In this document: positions 1 to 5,459 of the stretch, piece by piece | Layout: each line of letters starts with the position of its first letter | Numbering within the stretch: position 1 is the first letter of the stretch | Source: Anaerorhabdus sp036641015 | GTDB taxonomy: Bacteria; Bacillota_I; Bacilli_A; Erysipelotrichales; Erysipelotrichaceae | Assembly (NCBI RefSeq): GCF_036641015.1 | Contig: NZ_JAVWFO010000074.1 | Coordinates: 1 to 5,517 of the forward strand | Length of the DNA: 5,517 nt | Direction of reading: 5' to 3' | Notes under the pieces: generated by a model | Told to the model about the DNA's origin: nothing | The model's input: only the letters and a program-made list of their open reading frames with translations | Database searches by the model: none | Made by a program: the position numbers and the translations under genes

Positions 1-615
1 CCAAGAAGTATTAATTAGTTGCTTAGAAGCTATTTCTAAATATTCTTTTGCTTTTTGATTATTAGAATCATAATATTCTAATTTTGCTAATCTATAATAC
101 TCTAATCCAGTATTTTGATTATGCACATTTTTTATTTTGTTTAATAACAATTCTTTTAAACTTTTATCATGCAAAATATAGACTCCATATACTATTTTAC
201 ATTCATCAATTAAATCTTTATTTTTACTCTTTTTTAAAAGATCACTTATTTTTTCATATGCTTCTTTTGCTTTTACATCATTCTTCTTTTGACAATAAAA
301 TGATAATTTTTTCTGATTTAATTCAAGTTTTTCACCTTTTGTAAGAATTGCATTATCTAATAAATCAAATAACTTTTCTGTTTCTTCGTTATTACCTTGC
401 ATTAAATAGCCATCTAATTCAAACATCATAATAGTAGATTGCATGTAAATTAACTTTAGTTTCTTATTTTTTAATAATTGAAAATACAAATTATAATTAT
501 TATTTATATATAAGATTTTATTAAGCTCTACTGTTGTTTTTCTTCTTAATAACTCCAAGTTGAAAACAATAATAATAACAATTATTAAAACAATAACTAA
601 CCATAGATATTTCAT
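1..615 (-). CDS. Membrane-anchored TPR-like protein, 3' end cut off by window edge
   Basis: An open frame runs without a stop from ATG at 615-613 to the window edge, giving the first 205 residues of a longer protein. An AAGGAG ribosome binding site sits 5-8 nt upstream of the ATG. Residues about 4-18 are one uninterrupted hydrophobic stretch (Leu/Val/Ile), followed by Arg24-Arg25-Lys26. This suggests a single N-terminal anchor with the rest of the chain in the cytoplasm by the positive-inside rule. The remainder is hydrophilic, Lys/Asn/Glu-rich and helical. Three helix pairs look like degenerate TPR units, at about residues 60-90, 100-128 and 171-200; the last (Ala-x2-Glu-Tyr-Tyr, then Ala-Lys-Glu-Tyr-Leu) is the clearest. 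It follows the PTS operon on the same strand after a terminator-like hairpin, with no separate promoter seen, so readthrough may supply it. No specific family was recognised. A scaffold or protein-interaction role is inferred from the architecture only. Confidence 0.85.
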   Translation of the reverse strand, partial: MKYLWLVIVLIIVIIIVFNLELLRRKTTVELNKILYINNNYNLYFQLLKNKKLKLIYMQSTIMMFELDGYLMQGNNEETEKLFDLLDNAILTKGEKLELNQKKLSFYCQKKNDVKAKEAYEKISDLLKKSKNKDLIDECKIVYGVYILHDKSLKELLLNKIKNVHNQNTGLEYYRLAKLEYYDSNNQKAKEYLEIASKQLINTSW

Positions 616-634
616 ACTTTCATCTCCTTGTAAG

Positions 635-663
635 AATAAGCCCCAACAATGTTGAGGCTTATT
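635..663 (-). terminator. Terminator or attenuator hairpin after the IID gene
   Basis: Read on the minus strand, 13-nt arms (663-651 and 647-635) flank a 3-nt loop and pair fully, with one G-U wobble. The core GCCUCAAC/GUUGGGGC is followed by UUAUUCUU. Five A residues precede it. The U-tract is interrupted, so termination may be partial. It begins 6 nt after the IID stop codon, and the next start codon lies only about 20 nt beyond it. The plus strand also has a U-rich tail (UUAUUUUU) but a C-A mismatch in the stem, and no plus-strand gene needs it. Confidence 0.65.
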
Positions 664-669
664 TTTCAT

Positions 670-1542
670 TTATGCGTATACGCCTGTTAAGTAACCTAGA
701 CCTGTTAAAATACATGCCAAGATTAAGATGAATCCCATTAATTTAAGTGGAGACCATTTTTTCTTTGCATATAACCAGTATACTAGCAATGTTAAACCAA
801 GTGGTAGTATCTTTGGAAATATTGAATTTAACATATTGTCTGCATTAAATAGAACTTGATTTGGAATAATTTCTCCAGTTGTTCCATCAAATACATCCTT
901 AACAATTTGAATTGGTAATGAAACACTTACGAATGAAGCTGTTAATGCTCCTACTACGATTAATCCTAAAACTGTCATAGCATCTGTTAATGCATCAAGT
1001 TTTCCAGTAGCCATCATATTTTGCATACCTTCTAATCCTGATTTATAACCAACTTTAAATAGCCACCAGCTTAATAATATTGTTCCTAATGGATAAGCTA
1101 TCATATAAATAACAGGTCCTAACCATGCTGTTTCAGGAGATGCTTGTGCTATTGATAAACAGATTGTTAATAACACTGGGATTATAGTAGCTACCCAAAG
1201 GGAATCACCAATTGCTGATGTTGGACCAATTAATGCAACTTTAACTGATTCAATTAACTCTGGTGTACATTGCCCATTTGCATTTGCTTCTTCTAATCCA
1301 CATACGATACCATTACAAATTGATCCAACTTGTGCTTCGGTATTAAATAATGTTATATGACGATGTAAAGCTTTTGCTTTATCTTCTTTACTTTCATATA
1401 AATCATCAATAACAGGAGCCATTGATTGACCAAACGCCATACCTAACATTGATTCTGCTTGTTGAGAACAACCATTCCAAAAGAACCATGTAAAGAATGC
1501 TTTTTTAAGTGATTTAGGACTAATTTTCTTAGCGATTGTCAT
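670..1542 (-). CDS. Mannose-family PTS membrane subunit IID
   Basis: With IIC this forms the membrane channel of a mannose/fructose/sorbose-family phosphotransferase system, which imports a sugar while IIB phosphorylates it. The 290-residue product matches the usual EIID length. Family marks are a long N-terminal cytoplasmic part with Phe-Asn-Thr-Glu at residues 66-69, a Gly-Leu-Glu-Glu at 82-85, the conserved Lys-Val-Ala-Leu-Ile-Gly-Pro...Ile-Gly-Asp-Ser-Leu block at 101-115, and hydrophobic segments near 117-134, 141-162, 189-208, 244-258 and 268-288. I place the start at 1542 because AAGGAG (1558-1553) lies 10 nt upstream of it. A second ATG at 1551 is only 1 nt from that site and would overlap the IIC gene by 8 nt. 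The chosen start leaves 1 nt after the IIC stop (TAA-T-ATG). The substrate cannot be read from the subunit itself; the murQ neighbour suggests an amino sugar. Confidence 0.95.
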   Translation of the reverse strand: MTIAKKISPKSLKKAFFTWFFWNGCSQQAESMLGMAFGQSMAPVIDDLYESKEDKAKALHRHITLFNTEAQVGSICNGIVCGLEEANANGQCTPELIESVKVALIGPTSAIGDSLWVATIIPVLLTICLSIAQASPETAWLGPVIYMIAYPLGTILLSWWLFKVGYKSGLEGMQNMMATGKLDALTDAMTVLGLIVVGALTASFVSVSLPIQIVKDVFDGTTGEIIPNQVLFNADNMLNSIFPKILPLGLTLLVYWLYAKKKWSPLKLMGFILILACILTGLGYLTGVYA

Positions 1543-1543
1543 A

Positions 1544-2323
1544 TTATGCATGCTCCTTTCCTGTAATGATTGTATAGTATAATACTGCAGTTATAATTCC
1601 AACAACAGCTACTGCCATTGTACTTAAATTGAAATAAGTAATAAGAATAAATCCAGCCAAGAATATTACAAAGTGATATTGTTTCTTTAATAAGAATGAT
1701 AATATAATACCCATTCCTAGTGAAGCCATCATGCCTCCAAAAATTCCTAATAATGTTGTTACCCAACCTGGAATTAATGTTGCGAAGTCAGCTTGACCTG
1801 ATGCTGCAGTCATTGATGTTAAAACAAGAACAGCAGGAATGAAACGACATGCAAATCCAATTAATTGTCCTAACAGAACATTTGGAATGTACATCTTGTT
1901 TGTAGCTCCTTCATTTGCATATTTTTGTGCAATACGATTAAGTGGTAAATTTGCAGCATACGAAATATTCCACATTAATTGTCCAACTAGTCCTCCAATA
2001 CCTGCAAAAACTACTGCCAATCCAATTACTTCTGTTGTTCCTAATCCAGCTCCAAATACAAGTGCCCCTGCAGTACCTATATAAGTCGCATAAGATAAAT
2101 CCCAAGCTACTGCTCCTCCAGGTGTAACATTTCCCATATACATGATTTGTAATGGAACTCCTACAACTAAAGCTGTCGGAATATCACCCATGATAACACC
2201 TACTACAAGTGATGCTACAATTGGTCTACCTAGTGTATACCAACCAAATGTGTTTCCAACGATTGATCCGATTGAACCTAAGTAAATAAATAATGCAATC
2301 AAGATAATTTGAATCATTGTCAT
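1544..2323 (-). CDS. Mannose-family PTS membrane subunit IIC
   Basis: This is the sugar-binding membrane permease subunit of a mannose-family PTS, pairing with the IID protein encoded next to it. The 259-residue product is almost entirely hydrophobic helices broken by short loops, as expected for EIIC. Family motifs are Gly-Arg-Pro-Ile-Val-Ala-Ser...Gly-Asp at residues 32-47 and Gly-Val-Pro-Leu-Gln...Pro-Gly-Gly-Ala-Val-Ala-Trp-Asp at 55-75. A Gly/Ala-rich helix region spans 84-118, and a charged loop (Lys134, Glu138, Lys143) lies mid-protein. The start is supported by a strong AGGAGGAG site 7 nt before ATG 2323; the second ATG two codons later is less well spaced. The gene begins 21 nt after the IIB stop and ends 1 nt before the IID start. 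The resemblance is to the wider mannose/sorbose/N-acetylgalactosamine group, and I cannot assign the sugar. Confidence 0.95.
   Translation of the reverse strand: MTMIQIILIALFIYLGSIGSIVGNTFGWYTLGRPIVASLVVGVIMGDIPTALVVGVPLQIMYMGNVTPGGAVAWDLSYATYIGTAGALVFGAGLGTTEVIGLAVVFAGIGGLVGQLMWNISYAANLPLNRIAQKYANEGATNKMYIPNVLLGQLIGFACRFIPAVLVLTSMTAASGQADFATLIPGWVTTLLGIFGGMMASLGMGIILSFLLKKQYHFVIFLAGFILITYFNLSTMAVAVVGIITAVLYYTIITGKEHA
1553..1560 (-). promoter_or_regulatory. Ribosome binding site that sets the IID start
   Basis: GAAAGGAG on the minus strand lies inside the last codons of the IIC gene. Its spacing is 10 nt to ATG 1542-1540 but 1 nt to ATG 1551-1549, so the downstream ATG is the workable start. 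Confidence 0.6.
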
Positions 2324-2344
2324 ACTTTGTCTCCTCCTTATGTT

Positions 2345-2833
2345 TTATATTGATTTTTTAAAAGTTTCCCAACTTGTACCCGCTGCATTTGGTAGTTGTT
2401 GAAAGCTAACTTTAAATCCTTCTTTAATGAGCCCATCTATATTAGTAATATCTTCATCACTTAGAAAAAATATACCTGTAGCTCCTGTTACTTGATGATT
2501 TGTGTCTGGTCTTTTAGCCATATTACCCAAGATAATTTGTTCGCACCCTTGGATTTCATCTTTAATTGCAACTAGTAGACTTGGAAATTTCACAATTACT
2601 AGTCTATTTTTATCGCTTTCTTGTTTAAGAATTTCTTTTGCTTCTTCTGTTGTAACGATATGAGTAATATATTGTTTTGGTACTCCCATTGTTAGAATAG
2701 AACGAAGCATTGGATTTTTAGCACTTTCGTCATCAATTGCAATTATTTCTTGAATTCCTAATGTCGGACACCATGCTACGATTGTTTGTCCATGAATTAA
2801 TCGATCATCAACTCTTATATATGTCTTTGCCAT
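2345..2833 (-). CDS. Mannose-family PTS phosphocarrier subunit IIB
   Basis: This is the cytoplasmic IIB subunit, which takes a phosphate from EIIA on a histidine and passes it to the incoming sugar at IIC/IID. The 162-residue length is that of a free-standing EIIB domain, not an EIIAB fusion such as E. coli ManX. The N-terminal signature Arg-Val-Asp-Asp-Arg-Leu-Ile-His-Gly-Gln (residues 7-16) is intact, and His14 is the expected phosphorylation site. Downstream Ile-Ala-Ile-Asp-Asp-Glu, Met-Gly-Val-Pro and the Asn-Met-Ala-Lys-Arg-Pro segment also fit the family. AAGGAG (2844-2839) overlaps the murQ stop codon and stands 5 nt before the ATG, so translation is probably coupled to murQ. No EIIA domain is attached or encoded elsewhere in the window. 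Confidence 0.96.
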   Translation of the reverse strand: MAKTYIRVDDRLIHGQTIVAWCPTLGIQEIIAIDDESAKNPMLRSILTMGVPKQYITHIVTTEEAKEILKQESDKNRLVIVKFPSLLVAIKDEIQGCEQIILGNMAKRPDTNHQVTGATGIFFLSDEDITNIDGLIKEGFKVSFQQLPNAAGTSWETFKKSI

Positions 2834-2842
2834 TTTCTCTCC

Positions 2843-3733
2843 TTATTGAATCGCTTTTCTTACAAAGCCATTCACTTCATTTAATTTATGTTTTGCTTCT
2901 TCTTCGCCAATATTTAATAAAATCATGACGATAGCTGTTTTGCAATGATAGTCACATTTCATTAATGCTTCTTCAGCTTTTTTTATGTCACATTCAGTAG
3001 CCATCATTACAATTCTTTTTGCTCTTTCTACAAGTTTTTCATTTGTAGCTTTCATATCTACCATGAGATTTCCAAATACTTTTCCAATCCCTATCATAGA
3101 TGTCGTTGTAATCATATTTAATATCAATTTTTGACACGTTCCTGCTTTTAGTCTAGTTGAACCTGTAAGAATTTCTGGTCCTGCATCTACTTCGATAGCA
3201 ACTTCACTGTATTTTGATAATTCACTATTTTTATTACAAGAAATTGAACCTGTTTTTGCACCTATACTTTTAGCATATTCAAGTGCTCCTATTGCATAAG
3301 GAGTTCTTCCACTTGCTGCTAGTGCTATGACCATGTCTTTTGATGAACAATTAATATCTTGTAAATCTTTTTTAGCAAGTTCTTTAGAATCTTCTGCTCC
3401 TTCTACTGCTTTTACAAATGCTTCATTACCACCAGCAATGATACCTAATATTTCATCTGTAGTAGCAAACGTTGGAACGCATTCAACTGCATCAAGAATT
3501 CCTAATCTACCTGATGTCCCTGCACCTACAAAAATGCAGCGACCTCCTTGATTCAATGTTTTAATGACAAGTTCAACACAATGTTCAATATCTTCGATAG
3601 CTTCTTTTACTGTTGCAACTGTATTTAAATCTTCATCATTCATGATAGTAAGAATTTCTTTAGTAGTTAACAAGTCAAGGTTCATTGTTTTTTTATTTCT
3701 TGTTTCTGTTTTTAGGTGTTCAATATCTACCAT
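2843..3733 (-). CDS. murQ: N-acetylmuramic acid 6-phosphate etherase (MurQ)
   Basis: MurQ cleaves the D-lactyl ether of MurNAc-6-phosphate, giving GlcNAc-6-phosphate and D-lactate. It is the key cytoplasmic step in recycling or feeding on peptidoglycan amino sugar. The 296-residue product matches family length (about 300). An N-terminal Lys-Thr-Glu-Thr-Arg-Asn (8-13) corresponds to the usual Leu-Thr-Thr-Glu-x-Arg-Asn. The SIS-fold phosphosugar loop Gly-Ala-Gly-Thr-Ser-Gly-Arg is at 70-76. The two glutamates equivalent to the catalytic pair Glu83/Glu114 of E. coli MurQ are here as Glu84 (Asp-Ala-Val-Glu-Cys) and Glu114 (Glu-Gly-Ala-Glu-Asp). Further signatures are Ala-Ala-Ser-Gly-Arg-Thr-Pro-Tyr (139-146), Thr-Gly-Ser-Thr-Arg-Leu-Lys-Ala-Gly-Thr (190-199) and Gly-Asn-Leu-Met-Val-Asp (221-226), then the C-terminal helical domain. 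The start overlaps the end of the preceding gene by 7 nt (ATGGTAG) and has only a weak ribosome binding site, so it is probably translationally coupled. Confidence 0.97.
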   Translation of the reverse strand: MVDIEHLKTETRNKKTMNLDLLTTKEILTIMNDEDLNTVATVKEAIEDIEHCVELVIKTLNQGGRCIFVGAGTSGRLGILDAVECVPTFATTDEILGIIAGGNEAFVKAVEGAEDSKELAKKDLQDINCSSKDMVIALAASGRTPYAIGALEYAKSIGAKTGSISCNKNSELSKYSEVAIEVDAGPEILTGSTRLKAGTCQKLILNMITTTSMIGIGKVFGNLMVDMKATNEKLVERAKRIVMMATECDIKKAEEALMKCDYHCKTAIVMILLNIGEEEAKHKLNEVNGFVRKAIQ

Positions 3734-4407
3734 AATTCATTCTCTATTAAACTTGCATACATGTAGCAAACTGTCTTTCCATTACTATTTGATTCAATTT
3801 GTCTTACTTTCAAATTTGTTGGATAGTATTGTTGATATGGGAAATCGTTTACCCCGCCTCTAAATACCGTATATTCATTTAACGCTTTGTTCCATTGGCT
3901 AACTTCTTCATCGCTTAGCACAAAATATGCTTGCGGTATAAATCCAACTAAATCTTCAAATGTTTCTCCATATACCAATTTAATTTGATTTCCGTTTTCT
4001 CTAAGATGTTTTACAGCACGTACAACTGCATCATGTGTATTTATATGACGTGGATGCATTGAACCTCGCCAGTGTGTTATTACTAAATCAACCTTTTCTT
4101 CAGTAAAGTATTTTTCTAATCTTGCTTGAAATTCTTCTGTTGAAGGCATGTTACTTGATACATAGCCTAACCAAATTGTATCGGCACCAAGATTTTTTGC
4201 CGCTCTTTGATTTTGATTTAATAATTCTTGTAGATATGCATCACATTCCTCTTTTGTAGCATTAGGATCTTCAAGTCTTCCTTGAGTTACGTGCATACAA
4301 GTACAATGAGCCCCTTCTTTTGCATACTTAATTAATAGAGGTCCCCCCATAAGTTCTGCATCAAGTGAATGTGCTCCAATTGATACCACTCTTTTGATAG
4401 TTGTCAT
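3727..4407 (-). CDS. PIG-L (LmbE-like) deacetylase-family protein with a non-canonical AHSLDAE motif
   Basis: PIG-L/LmbE proteins are zinc-dependent N-deacetylases of GlcNAc-type sugars (MshB, BshB, PIG-L). This 226-residue protein has the fold's N-terminal strand and metal motif as Ala-His-Ser-Leu-Asp-Ala-Glu (12-18). His13 and Asp16 match the first two zinc ligands, but the Asp that acts as general base in MshB (His+2) is Leu15. A later His-rich segment, Thr-His-Trp-Arg-Gly-Ser-Met-His-Pro-Arg-His (111-121), fits the position of the third metal ligand, probably His121. I chose ATG 4407: GAAAGGA (4422-4416) lies 8 nt upstream, and the start falls 1 nt after the GNAT stop codon. A longer frame starting at 4488 would read 80 nt into the GNAT gene and add residues unrelated to the fold. 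Its place between the acetyltransferase and murQ suggests a cytoplasmic amino-sugar substrate, but deacetylase activity is not assured. Confidence 0.87.
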   Translation of the reverse strand: MTTIKRVVSIGAHSLDAELMGGPLLIKYAKEGAHCTCMHVTQGRLEDPNATKEECDAYLQELLNQNQRAAKNLGADTIWLGYVSSNMPSTEEFQARLEKYFTEEKVDLVITHWRGSMHPRHINTHDAVVRAVKHLRENGNQIKLVYGETFEDLVGFIPQAYFVLSDEEVSQWNKALNEYTVFRGGVNDFPYQQYYPTNLKVRQIESNSNGKTVCYMYASLIENELW

Positions 4408-4408
4408 T

Positions 4409-5347
4409 TTACAATTCCTTTCTATATTCAATAAATGTTCTAAAGACTGATAAACCATGTCTTTCATAATATCTTCTTCCAGGTTCATCCGTTGTAATGA
4501 AATACATATGATAAATACCCTTTTTACTCATTTGGCACATTTGCATTTCTAATAAGATTCCACCAATACCTTCATTACGTGCTGACTTTGCAATTCCAAT
4601 AGGACCAAATCTCATCGGATTACCATCAATCATTCTCATGCAAAATCCACAGATATGATTTTCTTTATCTAGAACTACTAGCATTACATCCTCAGCAATT
4701 GAATTTTGCATGGCAATTAGTGCATTACGCTTCCATCCACCGCCAAATTCTTCTTTTAAGAATTCTAATAATTCAAGAGAATATTTATACTCAAAATTAA
4801 TAAATTTGAATCCTTTATTTTCAGCTTCATGTTTTTTTTCAATTACCTTGTCGCTCATTTTAAATCCATGTAAATCTCTACTCATTGAAAAATGCTCAGC
4901 TCCTGAAACATATCCCATTTTATCAAAAAAACGACATGCCTCTTCGTGGTGAATTGGATCTAATCCCGCGAAAAAATAGTTTGGACTATATGCCCCTAAT
5001 ACTATATTCGTTACACCTCTATCTATTAAAATTGATTCAACGCTATTTAATAGCTTTGTTCCAATTCCTTTTCTTCTATATTTTTCATCTACAAAAATAA
5101 CATTAACCCATCCTTTTGTTGGTTCTAATCCACGTTCTAAGTATGGAAATTTTCTTTTTGTACCTAATATAAACCCAATTACTTTTTCATCTTCTACTGC
5201 CACAAAACAAAGTTCGTTATCAAAATTATCATCAAATAAAGCTTGTTTTCTGAATTTTTCGATCGTTATGGCATCATACCAACAGCATCTGTTCCAACAA
5301 TCAACTACTTGCTGTTCATAATATTGACTATAATTAATTATTTGCAT
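4409..5347 (-). CDS. Tandem GNAT-domain N-acetyltransferase
   Basis: This is a 312-residue protein with two GNAT (Gcn5-related) folds. GNAT enzymes move an acetyl group from acetyl-CoA to an amine. Domain 1 spans about residues 1-158. It has Val-Gly-type strand 4 (Cys-Phe-Val-Ala-Val-Glu, Val-Ile-Gly-Phe), then Val-Asn-Val-Ile-Phe-Val-Asp and the pyrophosphate loop Arg-Arg-Lys-Gly-Ile-Gly at 91-96. Domain 2 spans about 178-312. It has Ile-Cys-Gly-Phe-Cys, Phe-Gly-Pro-Ile-Gly-Ile and a second loop Arg-Asn-Glu-Gly-Ile-Gly at 257-262, ending in the usual Tyr-Tyr-Glu-Arg-His-Gly-Leu (293-299). Both loops keep the R-x-x-G-x-G form, so neither domain is obviously dead. GGAGG lies 5 nt before the ATG. 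It is the first gene of the operon, 1 nt ahead of the PIG-L gene. Mycothiol synthase MshD is a known tandem GNAT, but this low-GC context argues against that role. The acceptor is unknown; an amino sugar is inferred from the neighbours. Confidence 0.88.
   Translation of the reverse strand: MQIINYSQYYEQQVVDCWNRCCWYDAITIEKFRKQALFDDNFDNELCFVAVEDEKVIGFILGTKRKFPYLERGLEPTKGWVNVIFVDEKYRRKGIGTKLLNSVESILIDRGVTNIVLGAYSPNYFFAGLDPIHHEEACRFFDKMGYVSGAEHFSMSRDLHGFKMSDKVIEKKHEAENKGFKFINFEYKYSLELLEFLKEEFGGGWKRNALIAMQNSIAEDVMLVVLDKENHICGFCMRMIDGNPMRFGPIGIAKSARNEGIGGILLEMQMCQMSKKGIYHMYFITTDEPGRRYYERHGLSVFRTFIEYRKEL
4416..4422 (-). promoter_or_regulatory. Ribosome binding site that sets the PIG-L gene start
   Basis: GAAAGGA on the minus strand is embedded in the last codons of the GNAT gene, 8 nt before ATG 4407-4405. 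It supports the short form of the PIG-L protein over the ATG at 4488 inside the GNAT gene. Confidence 0.6.
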
Positions 5348-5358
5348 TATATCCTCCC

Positions 5359-5412
5359 ATTAACTTGATATGTTAACATATTAAGTTAATTTCATTATAA
5401 CTCATTGAGTTA
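5359..5412 (-). promoter_or_regulatory. Operator-like array of three TTAAC-N7-GTTAA inverted repeats
   Basis: Read on the minus strand, unit 1 (5413-5397) is TTAAC-TCAATGA-GTTAT, within a perfect 15-bp palindrome at 5398-5412 that overlaps the -10 box. Units 2 (5389-5373) and 3 (5376-5360) are TTAAC-TTAATAT-GTTAA and TTAAC-ATATCAA-GTTAA. They share the central GTTAAC, making a 32-bp palindrome at 5359-5390 with a single mismatched pair. The array spans the -10 box, the expected start site and the leader up to the ribosome binding site, the right place for a repressor. In RNA the 32-bp element could also fold just ahead of the ribosome binding site. No regulator gene is present in the window to pair with it. 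Confidence 0.5.
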
Positions 5413-5421
5413 AATATGCAA
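5394..5421 (-). promoter_or_regulatory. Sigma-A-type promoter of the operon
   Basis: On the minus strand a perfect TATAAT (5399-5394) lies 16 nt after TTGCAT (5421-5416), a weak -35 box. Transcription would start near 5387, giving a leader of about 40 nt before the GNAT start codon. It stands after the upstream terminator and is the only convincing promoter before the six genes. The weak -35 fits a regulated promoter. Confidence 0.65.
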
Positions 5422-5427
5422 GAGTTT

Positions 5428-5443
5428 TTTGAAGCGCTTTCAA
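5428..5443. promoter_or_regulatory. Candidate cre site (CcpA catabolite control)
   Basis: The 16-mer TTTGAAGCGCTTTCAA matches the cre consensus WTGNAANCGNWNNCAW at all but one defined position, in either orientation. It is almost a palindrome, with one T missing from one arm. It ends 7 bp upstream of the -35 box and is centred about 48 bp before the expected start. Catabolite control of a PTS sugar operon is common in Firmicutes. From an upstream position CcpA can activate as well as repress, so the direction of control is open. Confidence 0.45.
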
Positions 5444-5459
5444 TTTATTCTGATTTTGC

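Noticed and set aside
84..344. Plus-strand open frame of 86 codons
   Set aside because: It lies opposite the TPR-like gene, has no ribosome binding site, and its Leu/Phe/His-rich product is what the complement of an AT-rich gene gives.
1539..1766. Minus-strand open frame of 75 codons overlapping the IIC gene
   Set aside because: It is in another frame of the IIC 3' end, with no ribosome binding site of its own and no recognisable protein features.
1839..2127. Two plus-strand open frames opposite IIC
   Set aside because: They are antisense shadows of a strongly supported membrane-protein gene, with low-complexity products.
3327..3863. Plus-strand open frames opposite murQ and the PIG-L gene
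   Set aside because: They overlap highly conserved MurQ coding sequence on the other strand and have no start signals.
4408..4488. Longer PIG-L protein starting at ATG 4488
   Set aside because: The extra 27 residues lie inside the GNAT gene and precede the first strand of the PIG-L fold. A ribosome binding site is well placed for ATG 4407.
4710..5100. Two plus-strand open frames opposite the GNAT gene
   Set aside because: They are shadows of a gene with intact GNAT motifs, and no promoter or ribosome binding site is seen for them.
5359..5390. AdcR-type zinc operator
   Set aside because: The arms TTAAC/GTTAA are alike, but the AdcR site has only about 2 nt between arms and here there are 7. 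No zinc-uptake gene is present.
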